From an uncultured Eubacteriales bacterium (GTDB taxonomy: Bacteria; Bacillota; Clostridia; Oscillospirales; Acutalibacteraceae), in contig CAKSFA010000002.1 in assembly GCA_934454125.1 (NCBI GenBank), positions 1 to 64,000 of the forward strand: a stretch of DNA of 64,000 bases, in the 5' to 3' direction. Below, piece after piece: positions 45,314 to 54,894 of the stretch. The position numbers and the translations under genes are program-made. The notes beneath the pieces were generated by a model that saw only the letters and a list, made by a program, of their open reading frames with translations, was not told the origin of the DNA and searched no databases. The stretch's first letter is position 1. Each line of letters begins with the position of its first letter.

Positions 45314-45342
45314 ATTTTAGCGGATTTTACCGTGGCTGTCAA
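45314..45342 (-). promoter_or_regulatory. Promoter of rnpB
   Basis: TTGACA (45342-45337) and TAAAAT (45319-45314) are 17 bp apart. The -35 box is 3 bp beyond the stop codon of the carboxypeptidase gene. Confidence 0.8.
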
Positions 45343-45344
45343 GC

Positions 45345-46718
45345 TTACATGCGACGATATTTTTTGACCTTGCGTAGCTTTTTGCGGCGGCTGCGGTAAA
45401 CCAGCATAAAGACAACGTAACCCGCAGACAGCAGAGCGATAACACCAGCAATCAAGATAAACCACAACGAGCTGATCACCTGCCGAAGTACGCTGCCAAT
45501 CTGGAGCAATTGACTTTTTTCCATAGACTCGGCAGCCACTAGATTGATGGTGGTCAGCTCCTGGTTGGCATAGCTCAATGTAGCAGTACCGATGATATCT
45601 CCCTTTTTAACAGGAGCTTGAATCTTTTCAGGTAAATGAGGCGTGAGCAGGATACTGGAAGGGTCAACATCTGCGGGCAAGATGGTTGAAAAATCTTTCT
45701 CTGGAGACAGCAGTAATCGGTCGTGATTCCAGACGTATTCAATCTTGACCTCGGCAACGGTATCGGTGTTTTTCAAAACATCCTTCTGCTGAAGCGTAGT
45801 AAAGGCCCAACGATAAAGATTTCGGGAATCGAGCATTTCGCCACGCTGGGCAATCTCGTTTCCGTTTTCGTCAAGTGAAGGCGCACCCAAAGCAACAACG
45901 ATATAAGTGTAACCTTCATAAACGGCGCTGGAAACAAGGCAGTAACCCGCTTGATCGTGCGAACCGGTTTTGATGCCGCGGGCATAACGATAATGGTACG
46001 GATTTTCTGCAGTTTCAGCGGCAATCATTTTGTTTGTGGTGTAAACTGTACGAGAAGTACTGCTTTTATTGGTAGGTGGCAGCGTGTAATAGGTTTGGTT
46101 GGTAATATCAGAAAAATATGGCTGGTTCAGCGCCGCTTTGGTGATTTGATAAAGGTCGGAAGCCGTGGTGTAATGATCCTCCTCATGCAGGCCATGTGGG
46201 TTTGCAAAATGTGTATCAGCAAGATCCAGCACAGCAGCTTTTTCATTCATCATTTGAACAAAGCGGTCAACCGCAGCTTTGCCTGTCTCCCCTGTTTCAA
46301 GCCCACCGATGTACTCTGCCAAAACCAACGAAGCATCGTTGCCGGAGGGAACCATCATTAGATTGAGCAATTGCAGGGCGGTAAGTGTTTCTCCGGTGAT
46401 GACACCTGCCATAGAGCTACCTGTGCCGGTTAGAGTTGGTTCGATATAGTTGCTGACGGTAATTTGTGTGCCCGAAAGGTCGGAAATATGTTCGGCAGCA
46501 ATGATATAAGTCATAATCTTAGTGCAGGAGGCAGGCGCTAAGCGCAGGTTTGAATTTTTTTCGTAAACAACCGCACCGGTATCAAGATTTGCCATATAGA
46601 TCCCTTTGGAATTGGTCTCAAATGGTACCTGAAAACCGGCGGCAAAAACCGCGGAAGCAGGAACAAACACAAGAATAACCAGAAGTGTTGCCAGACAGGA
46701 AACAAGCTTTTTTTTCAT
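45345..46718 (-). CDS. D-alanyl-D-alanine carboxypeptidase (DacF/PBP5 type)
   Basis: A low-molecular-weight penicillin-binding protein that trims the pentapeptide D-Ala. The 457-residue protein has a signal peptide (1-27) and the active-site motifs S64-x-x-K67 (PASCTK), S125-G-N127 and K250-T-G. A C-terminal PBP5-like beta domain (about 295-405) is followed by a membrane helix (about 415-440) and a basic tail, so it is anchored at its C-terminus. No terminator separates it from rnpB. It is divergent from sbcD. Confidence 0.93.
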   Translation of the reverse strand: MKKKLVSCLATLLVILVFVPASAVFAAGFQVPFETNSKGIYMANLDTGAVVYEKNSNLRLAPASCTKIMTYIIAAEHISDLSGTQITVSNYIEPTLTGTGSSMAGVITGETLTALQLLNLMMVPSGNDASLVLAEYIGGLETGETGKAAVDRFVQMMNEKAAVLDLADTHFANPHGLHEEDHYTTASDLYQITKAALNQPYFSDITNQTYYTLPPTNKSSTSRTVYTTNKMIAAETAENPYHYRYARGIKTGSHDQAGYCLVSSAVYEGYTYIVVALGAPSLDENGNEIAQRGEMLDSRNLYRWAFTTLQQKDVLKNTDTVAEVKIEYVWNHDRLLLSPEKDFSTILPADVDPSSILLTPHLPEKIQAPVKKGDIIGTATLSYANQELTTINLVAAESMEKSQLLQIGSVLRQVISSLWFILIAGVIALLSAGYVVFMLVYRSRRKKLRKVKKYRRM

Positions 46719-46771
46719 GGAATTTTTGCCTCCGTTGTGATATGATAAAGGAAAACGAAGCGTTTATTTTT

Positions 46772-46800
46772 AGTATACCAGTTTGCGAAAAAAATGAAAA
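46772..46800 (-). promoter_or_regulatory. Promoter of the carboxypeptidase gene
   Basis: TTTTCA (46800-46795) and TATACT (46777-46772) are 17 bp apart, about 54 bp before the start codon. Confidence 0.5.
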
Positions 46801-46849
46801 GAGCGTTTGCGGAATGTTTACAAAATACGACAGAAAGGAGCAGACTGCA

Positions 46850-48010
46850 ATGAAGCTGCTGCACACCTCAGACTGGCATCTGGGTAAGATGATCTACGGG
46901 CGGTCGTTATTGGAAGATCAACGGCATTTTATTGAGCACGTATTTTTGCCTGCTGTGGAGCAGCATGCGCCCGATTGTGTAATTCTGGCTGGCGATATTT
47001 TTGACCGACAGATTGCACCAGTAGAAGCGATTCGTCTGTTTGACCAGACACTTTGCGCAATGCGCACGCTGGGGGTGCCATTTGCGGTAATTGCCGGCAA
47101 CCATGACGGAGCAGACCGCATTGCCTTGGGTGCTTCCATGTTGCGAGAGAGTGGAATTTATATTGCAGCGAAACTGGATGACGCATTTACACCTGTACAA
47201 CTCGAAAAAGATGGACAAGCACTGCATTTATATCTACTGCCATACCTGGAACCGGCACAGGTACGGGCATACTTTGCAGACGAAACAATTCAGGGCTTTG
47301 CCACGGCATATCGGCGTGTGCTGGAGCAGTTGCAGGAATCAATGGATCAAACGGCTATCAATGTACTGGTAGCACACTGCTTTGCTGCGGGCAGCCAAAC
47401 ATGTGATTCTGAAAGCGCAGTGTATGTCGGTGGCAGCGGCGAGGTTCCCCCGGAACTGTTTGCAAGCTTTGACTACGTAGCACTGGGGCATTTGCATGGC
47501 CCACAACGCGTGGGGCAGAACGGACGGTACTGTGGTTCTCCATTAAAATATTCATTTGACGAAGAGCATCACAAAAAATCAATGGCGCTGGTGGAATTAA
47601 CAAAGCAGGACTGCCAAACCACCTGCTTACCCATCATACCGCTGCGAGACATGCGCACCCTGCACGGAACGCTGGAAGAGTTGATTGCACTCGGTAAAAA
47701 ACAGCCTAGCAATGATTACCTGGCAGCAGAGCTGACCAATGATACACCTGTATATATGCCACTGGAACAATTGCGGCCATACTTTTGCAATTTACTCTCT
47801 GTCCATTGCGATTGGCTCAACGCTGCGACAACTCATCAGCATACCACACTACGCAAAACGATGCAAAACCGCACTGTAGATGAAACAACGGTATTTGCCG
47901 CATTTTTAGAACAAATTTGTGGTGTAGAACCAACACAGACCGACTACGCACTGTTTACGGAAATTCTGGAACAGGCAAAGCAGGAACAAGAAACCGCAGA
48001 ATCACCTTAA
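46850..48010 (+). CDS. sbcD: Exonuclease subunit SbcD (Mre11-like)
   Basis: The nuclease subunit of the SbcCD complex, which cleaves DNA hairpins and blocked ends. ATG 46850 with AAAGGAG 9 nt upstream gives 386 residues starting MKLLHTSDWHLGK, the first metallophosphoesterase motif (D-x-H). The others follow: ILAGDIFDR, VIAGNHDG and ALGHLHGPQ. A frame open further upstream has no ribosome site. It is 21 bp before sbcC and surely co-transcribed. Confidence 0.96.
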   Translation: MKLLHTSDWHLGKMIYGRSLLEDQRHFIEHVFLPAVEQHAPDCVILAGDIFDRQIAPVEAIRLFDQTLCAMRTLGVPFAVIAGNHDGADRIALGASMLRESGIYIAAKLDDAFTPVQLEKDGQALHLYLLPYLEPAQVRAYFADETIQGFATAYRRVLEQLQESMDQTAINVLVAHCFAAGSQTCDSESAVYVGGSGEVPPELFASFDYVALGHLHGPQRVGQNGRYCGSPLKYSFDEEHHKKSMALVELTKQDCQTTCLPIIPLRDMRTLHGTLEELIALGKKQPSNDYLAAELTNDTPVYMPLEQLRPYFCNLLSVHCDWLNAATTHQHTTLRKTMQNRTVDETTVFAAFLEQICGVEPTQTDYALFTEILEQAKQEQETAESP

Positions 48011-48031
48011 AGGAAGGAGGCGCCAGCGCCG

Positions 48032-51000
48032 ATGAAACCGCTTTTAATCACAATGCAGGGATTTGGCTCTTACATTGACCGCACTGTGATCGATTTTACC
48101 GCACTAGGTGAAAACCCGATCTTTTTGATTACGGGAGCAACGGGCGGAGGAAAAACAACTATTTTGGATGCAATGTGCTTTGCGTTGTTCTGTAAAGCAA
48201 CCGGTCGCAAACGCAGTTGGGCAGAAATGCGCAGCACGGCAGCAGATGAGCGAACTCCAACGGTGGTATCGTTTGTGTTCCGCCTGGGCACAGAGTGTTA
48301 TCGGTTTTATCGTTCGCAACAAGTATATCAGATGCGTGGCAGCGGGCGCAAAGCCATTCGAGAGGAGCACGCGTGCTATCGCCTGTGTGCCGGTGCGCCG
48401 TGTGATGAAACAGCGCAGTGGGAACTGTTGGAAACCGGAAGCGAAAGCAAAGTGCGTGACTATGCACAAAAACTGCTGGGATTAACCTGCGAACAGTTTG
48501 CCCAGGTGATCGTGCTGCCACAGGGAAATTTTTTGCAACTGCTACGGGCAAGCTCAAAGGAAAAGACAGCGATTTTGCAGACGCTGTTTTCTACGCAAAT
48601 CTGGGAACGAATTACACTGAAAATGCGGCGATATGCGGCCACGCTGGAACAAAAGGCCGGCCAGGTTGTGGCTGCAAAAACGACGCTGTTTGCACGAGAA
48701 AACGTGCAAAATGCACAGGAGCTTTTGCAAAAAGAGCAGCGGGAGATCGAAAAACTGCAATGTGCAGAAGCAACACTCAAGCAATTACAGCAAGACTTAC
48801 AGCTGTACAGCGCAAAATTGGACGCAGCAAAATTACTGTCACAGAAATTAGAATATCAACATCAACTGAGGGAACAACAAACACAACTGGAAACACAGAA
48901 GTCGGTAATGGCACAAACAAAGCAGCGGTTAGAAACTGCGCAGGAAGCCGAACGGCTTTATCCCTATTGGCTTGCCTGCCACACTGCTGCACAACAAGTT
49001 ACACAAAAAACCGCACAACAAAAACTAGCACAGCAGGAACTGGCCCGAGCACAGGCTGGATACGATGCATTGCAGAAGCAACAGGCTGACATTGCACAGA
49101 AAAAGGAGAAGCTGTTGCAATTGGAACAAAGTCTGCCGACTTTGGAGCGCAGCGCCCAGGCACGTAAGCGCCAAACGGAACTTTTAACCAGGAAAGAACA
49201 AACAACCGCAGAATTGAACCGGATTCAAAAAATCGAGCAAGAAATGACTTTGCAGCTTGCACAACTCGATGAGCGTGTGCAAACCGGTGAGCAGTATTTG
49301 CAGAACCTACTACAAACACAGCAACGTCTGCCACAGGAAGAAGAGCGCATGCGCACTTTGCGGGAATATGAAAAACAACTGCAAACAGCACATCAACAGA
49401 CTCTAGCATGTACAGAAGCAAAGCAGATATTTGCTGCTGCACAGTCTGCAAAACTGCAAGCTGAGCAACTACTGGAACAAGCAAAGCAAGAGACCGCTTC
49501 TCTCCAAGAGCAAGAAACGGCATATCGGCTGGCACAAATGTTGGAGCACGATCTCCCCTGCCCTGTTTGTGGTTCTTCCCACCATCCACAACCGGCTACG
49601 ACGACTGCGAATATGGATCACCAGCAGATCCATGCCCTAATCAAACGGCAGACTGAACTGCAAACGGCATACGAACAACAGCTACAAGCTTTTAGCCGCG
49701 CACAAACCATGCTGGAAGAACGCCAAAAACAAGCAGCGGATAGCAATGCTCTATGCGCACGGATTCCGGTAAGTACAACAGAAATTCCTAGTCTGATAGA
49801 GAAACAGGGCGAACTGCTGACCAAAATGCAAAAGTTACTGGAAACACGGGAAAAATCGGAGCAAAAACTACAAAAATTAACCGACCGACAAAAACAATTG
49901 GTCAATGCCTGTGAACAGCTCAAACAGGACAAAAACACTGTCTTACAGAAAACAGCCTCAATCGAAGCAGCGCTTAAGGAGATACAGGAAAGTATACAAC
50001 TACCTGCAAATAGCACTGACCCAGCCGCGGCATGGCAACATGCTCAGCGCGATATTGAACTACTGCGGACAGAAACTATGCAATGGGAACAGCAATGGCT
50101 CACAACCAGTGCTGAACTGGCAGCAAAGCGTGCCAACCTACAAAGCACCAAGGCAGCACAAGCTGAGGCTGCCACTGCACAACAGCAAGCACAGCAAAGC
50201 TTTTTAGAAAAACAGGCGCAGTCCACACTGCCTGTAGGGTTAGACAGCGATCTACAGGCGATGCGTGTGTCACCAGAGGTGCTACAGGCAATAGAAGCAC
50301 AGCTAAACACATATGCAGTGCAAACCCAAACTGTGGCCGGACAATTGGAACAGCTTTCACAAGAACTAAATGGCGTAACACCACCGGCAACAGAACAGTT
50401 GGAAAACCAGTGTGCTGCGCTGCAAAAACAGCGGGAAGAAACCTCTGTGGCCGTAGGGGGACAAAAGCAACGCCTACAAGAACTGCAAAAATCGCTGGAG
50501 GAGTTGCAAGCACTGGAACAAAGCGGAAAAGCAGCCCAAATGCAATATGAGCAAGCAACACGTCTGGCAGAGCTACTCAATGGCGGGAATGCCAAAAAAA
50601 TTGCGTTGGAACCGTTTGTGCTGGGCATTATGTTAGATGATATTTTAGCATATGCCAACGAATTTTTTGCACGGCTCAGCCGAGGACGCTATAGTCTGCG
50701 GCGATTAGAAGGCTCTTTGGGCGGAAATGCCAAAAGTGGGCTAGATTTAGAAGTGCTTGACGGTTTTACCGGTGCAGCGCGATCAATCGAGACGCTTTCT
50801 GGCGGAGAGCAATTCTTGGCCTCGCTGGCACTTGCATTTGGTTTATCCGATGTGGTGCAATCGTACTCCGGTAGTGTACAGCTAGATTCTATTTTTATTG
50901 ATGAGGGCTTTGGTACACTGGATCGTGAAACACTTGATACTGCCATGAAGGCACTGGCTCAGATTCAAAAAATGGGACGCACCGTTGGCATCATTTCGCA

Positions 51001-51094
51001 TGTAAATGAACTCAAAAACTGTATTGCAGCACAAATTCGGGTGCAACCAGCCAAAAAAGGCGGCAGCACTGTGACTGTAATTGCCGACACATAA
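48032..51094 (+). CDS. sbcC: Exonuclease subunit SbcC (Rad50-like ATPase)
   Basis: The SMC-like ATPase partner of SbcD; 1020 residues. Walker A GATGGGKT is at 35-42. A long Gln/Glu/Ala-rich coiled coil (about 180-870) has a zinc hook CPVC at 510-513 at its centre. The signature LSGGEQ is at 922-927, followed by Walker B (SIFIDEGFGTLD). AAGGAGG lies 11 nt before the ATG. The coiled coil is unusually rich in Gln, but the length is normal. Confidence 0.96.
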   Translation: MKPLLITMQGFGSYIDRTVIDFTALGENPIFLITGATGGGKTTILDAMCFALFCKATGRKRSWAEMRSTAADERTPTVVSFVFRLGTECYRFYRSQQVYQMRGSGRKAIREEHACYRLCAGAPCDETAQWELLETGSESKVRDYAQKLLGLTCEQFAQVIVLPQGNFLQLLRASSKEKTAILQTLFSTQIWERITLKMRRYAATLEQKAGQVVAAKTTLFARENVQNAQELLQKEQREIEKLQCAEATLKQLQQDLQLYSAKLDAAKLLSQKLEYQHQLREQQTQLETQKSVMAQTKQRLETAQEAERLYPYWLACHTAAQQVTQKTAQQKLAQQELARAQAGYDALQKQQADIAQKKEKLLQLEQSLPTLERSAQARKRQTELLTRKEQTTAELNRIQKIEQEMTLQLAQLDERVQTGEQYLQNLLQTQQRLPQEEERMRTLREYEKQLQTAHQQTLACTEAKQIFAAAQSAKLQAEQLLEQAKQETASLQEQETAYRLAQMLEHDLPCPVCGSSHHPQPATTTANMDHQQIHALIKRQTELQTAYEQQLQAFSRAQTMLEERQKQAADSNALCARIPVSTTEIPSLIEKQGELLTKMQKLLETREKSEQKLQKLTDRQKQLVNACEQLKQDKNTVLQKTASIEAALKEIQESIQLPANSTDPAAAWQHAQRDIELLRTETMQWEQQWLTTSAELAAKRANLQSTKAAQAEAATAQQQAQQSFLEKQAQSTLPVGLDSDLQAMRVSPEVLQAIEAQLNTYAVQTQTVAGQLEQLSQELNGVTPPATEQLENQCAALQKQREETSVAVGGQKQRLQELQKSLEELQALEQSGKAAQMQYEQATRLAELLNGGNAKKIALEPFVLGIMLDDILAYANEFFARLSRGRYSLRRLEGSLGGNAKSGLDLEVLDGFTGAARSIETLSGGEQFLASLALAFGLSDVVQSYSGSVQLDSIFIDEGFGTLDRETLDTAMKALAQIQKMGRTVGIISHVNELKNCIAAQIRVQPAKKGGSTVTVIADT

Positions 51095-51095
51095 T

Positions 51096-51138
51096 AAAAA
51101 TCCCCACACGGTAAACAACTACGCACGGGGATTTTTTG
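51096..51138 (+). terminator. Intrinsic terminator after sbcC
   Basis: The stem aatcccc/ggggatt encloses a loop of about 22 nt that can pair further (cg/cg), followed by TTTTTTG. Confidence 0.7.
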
Positions 51139-51140
51139 TA

Positions 51141-51176
51141 TAAAAAACAGAGCAGAGAACATATCCCTGCTCTGTT
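51141..51176 (-). terminator. Intrinsic terminator after rplL
   Basis: The stem aacagagcag/ctgctctgtt with TTTTTT on the minus strand lies 20 bp after the rplL stop codon. Confidence 0.85.
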
Positions 51177-51196
51177 GAATGCTACGTAAAACAGTC

Positions 51197-51580
51197 TTAT
51201 TTGAGTTCTACCTCTGCGCCTGCTTCTTTCAGCTTTGCTGCCATTGCGTCAGCATCGTCTTTGGAAACTGCCTCTTTGATGGTTTTCGGTGCACCATCAA
51301 CGATCTCTTTTGCCTCTTTCAGGCCCAGACCGGTTACTTCTCTTACCACTTTGATTACGTTGATTTTGTTTGCACCTGCGGATTTGAGCACAACGTCAAA
51401 CTCGCTCTTCTCTTCGCCGCCTGCTGCAGCAGCGCCACCTGCTGCCGGAGCTGCTGCTACTGCAACTGGAGCTGCTGCGGAAACACCGAACTCCTCTTCA
51501 AGTGCTTTTACCAGCTCAGAAAGCTCTAAAACGGTCAATGCCTTTACATCTTCGATCAATTTTGCAACTTTATCTGCCAT
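51197..51580 (-). CDS. rplL: Ribosomal protein L7/L12
   Basis: The multimeric stalk protein of the large subunit that recruits translation GTPases. At 127 residues it has the N-terminal dimerisation helix ([28 protein letters not shown]), the Ala-rich hinge (about 35-55) and the C-terminal domain ([39 protein letters not shown]). It is 35 bp after rplJ. Confidence 0.98.
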   Translation of the reverse strand: MADKVAKLIEDVKALTVLELSELVKALEEEFGVSAAAPVAVAAAPAAGGAAAAGGEEKSEFDVVLKSAGANKINVIKVVREVTGLGLKEAKEIVDGAPKTIKEAVSKDDADAMAAKLKEAGAEVELK

Positions 51581-51615
51581 GATAATACCTCCATCATATC
51601 AAAAAAATTTATTGT

Positions 51616-52146
51616 TTATGCACTTTGTTTTTGTGCAACTGCATTGAGTGCAATCACTAGGCTACGCAGCGTACCACCCAGCACACCTGCAAAGCCAGCA
51701 ATCGGCGCATTCAAGCCGCCCAATGCTTTTGCAACCAAAACTTCTTTTGAGGGCAAGTTGCCCAGTTCTTTGATTGCAGCTACGTCTACCACATTGCCAT
51801 CAATAAAGCCAGCTTTAATGGTAAAGTTCTTATTCTCCTCTGCATATTTGGAGAGGATTTTTGCAGCGGAAATATAATTTTCCTTGTTGTAAGCAATGGC
51901 GGTAGTCCCTTCAAGCACGCTTTCAAGTCCTTCAATACCTGCTTCTTGCAACGCACGACCGAGTAGCGTATTTTTCACAACGATGTAAGTGTCGCCAGCT
52001 TCACGCAATTCTTTGCGCAGCTTGGTGTCATCTGCCACGTTAATGCCTTTGTAATCTACGATTACACCAACGCAACTTTCTTTCAAGTTTGCACTCAAAT
52101 CTGCTACCGCTTGCTTTTTTTGTTCCAAAACTTTCTCGCTTGGCAA
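51616..52146 (-). CDS. rplJ: Ribosomal protein L10
   Basis: The stalk base protein that binds L7/L12 dimers and 23S rRNA. TTG 52146 is taken as the start because GGAGG lies 8 nt upstream, and the protein then begins MPSEKVLEQKKQAVADL as in other L10 proteins; it has 176 residues. L10, with L7/L12, represses its own synthesis by binding the leader at about 52190-52345. Confidence 0.96.
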   Translation of the reverse strand: MPSEKVLEQKKQAVADLSANLKESCVGVIVDYKGINVADDTKLRKELREAGDTYIVVKNTLLGRALQEAGIEGLESVLEGTTAIAYNKENYISAAKILSKYAEENKNFTIKAGFIDGNVVDVAAIKELGNLPSKEVLVAKALGGLNAPIAGFAGVLGGTLRSLVIALNAVAQKQSA

Positions 52147-52189
52147 TCTGTTCACCTCCGTTTTGCAAAATCTACAGTCCGTGCTCCAC

Positions 52190-52345
52190 CCAAAACAAAA
52201 AGCCTTTTCTGCTCCATCAATAAAAACGCAGAAAAGGCAAATATACATTTATAAAATCCATGCATATCGTGCTTTTTCCTCGGCGGGTAAGGAACTTAAT
52301 CCTGTTATGCATACGCACCCGCTGTCTTTGGATAAAGTACAGCTT
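52190..52345 (-). promoter_or_regulatory. Ribosomal protein L10 leader with terminator
   Basis: The minus-strand leader has the conserved L10-leader core AAAGACAGCGGGTG ... TTAAGT ... CCCGCCGAGG, ahead of an intrinsic terminator hairpin at 52201-52238 (gccttttctg/cagaaaaggc) followed by TTTTTGTTTTG. Binding of the L10(L7/L12)4 complex is known to favour such a terminator in Firmicutes. Confidence 0.85.
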
Positions 52346-52351
52346 TTAATT

Positions 52352-52380
52352 ATAATAACACAGCTCCAAGAGAGTGTCAA
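52352..52380 (-). promoter_or_regulatory. Promoter of rplJ-rplL
   Basis: TTGACA (52380-52375) and TATTAT (52357-52352) are 17 bp apart, upstream of the L10 leader. Confidence 0.8.
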
Positions 52381-52392
52381 TGCTTTGTTTGC

Positions 52393-53088
52393 TTATTGTG
52401 CAAATTTGGCGGGGTTGATCTTAACTCCTGGTCCCATTGTAGAAGCCACAACGCAAGATTTGATGTATTGACCCTTGGCCGCTGCTGGTTTTGCCTTTAC
52501 AATTGCATCCAGCAATGCATCAAAGTTGGTTTGCAGCTTTTCAGCGCCAAAAGAAACTTTGCCAATTACGCAGTGAATAATATTCGTTTTGTCCAAACGA
52601 TATTCAATTTTACCTGCTTTGGCCTCGGTCACCGCCTTGCCGATATCCGGCGTAACTGTGCCGGCTTTGGGGTTCGGCATCAGGCCTCTAGGACCCAACA
52701 CTTTACCCAAACGACCAACCAGACCCATCATATCAGGTGTGGTGATGAGCACATCAAAATCTGCCCAACCCTCGTTTTGAATCTTCTGCACCAGTTCTTC
52801 GCCACCAACATGTTCGGCACCAGCTGCCTGCGCCGCCTTTTCCTGTTCGCCTTTGCAGATTGCCACAACGCGTACAGATTTACCTGTTCCGTTTGGCAAT
52901 ACGATGGCACCGCGCACCTGCTGGTCTGCATGGCGGCTGTCAACACCCAGTTTAACGTGCACTTCAACAGATTCATCGAATTTGGCAGAGCCAGTTTTGA
53001 CACACAGCTCCAGCGCTTCGTTTGTATCATACAGCTTTGCGCGATCAATCAGTTTTGCGCTGTCTGCATATTTTTTACCGTGTTTCAT
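52393..53088 (-). CDS. rplA: Ribosomal protein L1
   Basis: An rRNA-binding protein of the L1 stalk that also represses the L11-L1 mRNA. The 231-residue sequence has the usual start [15 protein letters not shown] and the C-terminal [16 protein letters not shown]. The mid-domain signature is [16 protein letters not shown]. It lies 65 bp after rplK, and the promoter of rplJ overlaps its end. Confidence 0.98.
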   Translation of the reverse strand: MKHGKKYADSAKLIDRAKLYDTNEALELCVKTGSAKFDESVEVHVKLGVDSRHADQQVRGAIVLPNGTGKSVRVVAICKGEQEKAAQAAGAEHVGGEELVQKIQNEGWADFDVLITTPDMMGLVGRLGKVLGPRGLMPNPKAGTVTPDIGKAVTEAKAGKIEYRLDKTNIIHCVIGKVSFGAEKLQTNFDALLDAIVKAKPAAAKGQYIKSCVVASTMGPGVKINPAKFAQ

Positions 53089-53153
53089 TACTTTTCCTCC
53101 CTATTGAGTGGTAAAATCGGATTTTACGGTGTGTTCCTCCCACCCGGGTGATA

Positions 53154-53579
53154 TTAGTCGGCGACTTCTACGCCCATGCTGCGTGCTGTTCCAGCGATCA
53201 TACTGATTGCTGTTTCAATATTTGCAGCGTTGAGATCTTTCATCTTAGTCTCTGCAATTTTTTGTAGTTGGTCTCTGGTGATTTTAGAAACCTTATTCTT
53301 GTTCGGCTCACCAGATCCTTTTTCAATACCGCATGCTTTTTTAATCAGCACTGCTGCCGGCGGCGTTTTGGTCACAAAGGTAAAAGAACGATCGGCATAA
53401 ACCGTAATGATAACCGGAATAATCATACCGGCGTCATTTTTGGTACGTTCGTTAAATTCCTTTGTAAATGTCATGATGTTTACACCGTGCTGGCCGAGTG
53501 CCGGACCAACCGGTGGCGCTGGCGTTGCTTTGCCAGCGGGTATTTGCAGCTTAATAAAGCCTGCTACCTTCTGCGCCAT
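53154..53579 (-). CDS. rplK: Ribosomal protein L11
   Basis: A large-subunit protein of the GTPase-associated centre. ATG 53579 follows GGAGGTG; the 141-residue protein starts [20 protein letters not shown] with the family motif [12 protein letters not shown], and ends [12 protein letters not shown] structured leader (hairpin ggaacgg/ccgttcc at about 53612-53640) lies between it and nusG and may be an L1 target site. Confidence 0.98.
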   Translation of the reverse strand: MAQKVAGFIKLQIPAGKATPAPPVGPALGQHGVNIMTFTKEFNERTKNDAGMIIPVIITVYADRSFTFVTKTPPAAVLIKKACGIEKGSGEPNKNKVSKITRDQLQKIAETKMKDLNAANIETAISMIAGTARSMGVEVAD

Positions 53580-53713
53580 TTCTTTGCACCTCCGAAAATT
53601 GTGGTAGATGGCGGAACGGTATCTTAAAATTTGCCGTTCCTCCCACTTTGGGGAACTGGCTGTCCCCATGCATAATGAGCGGTTGCCCGCTGATTATCAA
53701 TGTGAAAATAATG

Positions 53714-54235
53714 TTACTCGACCGCTTCTGCCTGGTCCAATTCCAGCTCTACCGGCGTTTCACGCCCAAACATCGAAACGGTTACGCGTACACAATTTTT
53801 CTCGGCGTCAAGCTCTTCAACAATACCGGTAAAGCCCTCAAGCGGGCCATCAATAATATTGACGGTATCGCCTACGCCGTAGGAAACCTCAATCTCACGT
53901 TTTTCAACGCCCAGCCTTGCAATCTCCTCTTCAGAAAGTGGAATCGGCTTGGACGAAGGACCAACAAAACCTGTACAGCCGCGAATATTACGGACAATAT
54001 ACCAAGATTCATCGGTCAGCACCATTTTCACCAGCACATAACCCGGGAAAATCTTACGTTCGACTTCGCGCTTTTTGTTATCCTTAATTTCGGTAACCAG
54101 CTCAGTCGGTACACAAACCTCTTGGATTAAATCTTGCATATGGCGATTTTCAACGGTTTTTTCTAAGTTTGAGGCCACCTTGTTTTCATAGCCCGAATAG
54201 GTATGCACAACATACCACTTTGCTTCTTCCGGCAT
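53714..54235 (-). CDS. nusG: Transcription termination/antitermination factor NusG
   Basis: It binds RNA polymerase and modulates pausing. The 173-residue protein has the NGN domain (WYVVHTYSGYENKVASNLEK and FPGYVLVKMVLTDESWYIVRN) and the C-terminal KOW domain (GDTVNIIDGPLEGFTGIVEEL). It is between secE and rplK in the standard order. Confidence 0.98.
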   Translation of the reverse strand: MPEEAKWYVVHTYSGYENKVASNLEKTVENRHMQDLIQEVCVPTELVTEIKDNKKREVERKIFPGYVLVKMVLTDESWYIVRNIRGCTGFVGPSSKPIPLSEEEIARLGVEKREIEVSYGVGDTVNIIDGPLEGFTGIVEELDAEKNCVRVTVSMFGRETPVELELDQAEAVE

Positions 54236-54265
54236 CGTATCCTCCTCTGTCTGCTTTTCCGATTA

Positions 54266-54505
54266 TCAGGCAACGTCCATAATAAAGCGGAGCAGCCACC
54301 ATAATAGCGTATCAAGACCGAAGATAAACGCACCAAGAACAACGATGATCAATAGTACGATACCAGAGTTCTTGAAAACGGTAGAGGGTTTTGGCCAAAT
54401 AATTTTTTTGACCTCTGCCCTGCCATCTCGGAAGAATTTTGCAATTCCCTTGCCGAACTTTGCAAAGCCGTTTTGCTTAGGTTCTGTTGTCTTTGTTTCA
54501 GACAT
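54266..54505 (-). CDS. secE: Preprotein translocase subunit SecE
   Basis: A small essential subunit of SecYEG. ATG 54505 with AAGGAAG 7 nt upstream gives 79 residues. The amphipathic segment FFRDGRAEVKKIIWPKPSTVFKNS is followed by a single membrane helix (about 48-72). A GTG two codons earlier is a less likely start. It lies 18 bp after rpmG. Confidence 0.94.
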   Translation of the reverse strand: MSETKTTEPKQNGFAKFGKGIAKFFRDGRAEVKKIIWPKPSTVFKNSGIVLLIIVVLGAFIFGLDTLLWWLLRFIMDVA

Positions 54506-54523
54506 AATCACACTTCCTTCGGC

Positions 54524-54673
54524 TTATTTGGTTTCTCTGTGAAGCACATGCTTTCTACAGAATCTGCAGTACTTGTTCATTTCAAGTCTGTCCGGATCGT
54601 TCTTCTTGTTCTTCATTGTGTTGTAGTTTCTTTGTTTGCACTCTGTGCAAGCTAACGTAATTTTGACTCTCAT
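54524..54673 (-). CDS. rpmG: Ribosomal protein L33
   Basis: A 49-residue large-subunit protein starting [19 protein letters not shown] and ending [12 protein letters not shown]. It carries the two CxxC zinc pairs (CTEC and CRFC), so it is the zinc-binding form. GGAGG lies 7 nt before the ATG. It leads the rpmG-secE-nusG-rplK-rplA unit. Confidence 0.95.
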   Translation of the reverse strand: MRVKITLACTECKQRNYNTMKNKKNDPDRLEMNKYCRFCRKHVLHRETK

Positions 54674-54787
54674 AACGGCACCTCCCGCTGTACGGAAAAA
54701 ATTTAGGCTTAGCTCTTGCTATAGAGCCGCCCATGGCCTCCCTCAAAAAAGGGCACAAAAAAATAACCCCTGTTGCGAGGTATTATT

Positions 54788-54816
54788 AGGTTACCATAAA
54801 ATACAGGCAAGGTCAA
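54788..54816 (-). promoter_or_regulatory. Promoter of the rpmG-secE-nusG-rplKA unit
   Basis: TTGACC (54816-54811) and TAACCT (54793-54788) are 17 bp apart, about 115 bp before rpmG. The -10 match is moderate. Confidence 0.5.
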
Positions 54817-54846
54817 GCGTTTGGCAGAAATTTTTTGATATAATAC

Positions 54847-54879
54847 AAAATTCCCGCAAGATAAATTGCGGGAATTTTA
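54847..54879 (-). terminator. Intrinsic terminator after the 265-residue protein gene
   Basis: A 13-bp perfect stem, aaaattcccgcaa and its complement, with a 6-nt loop lies 16 bp after the stop codon at 54895. Confidence 0.75.
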
Positions 54880-54894
54880 AATTCGATTATACGA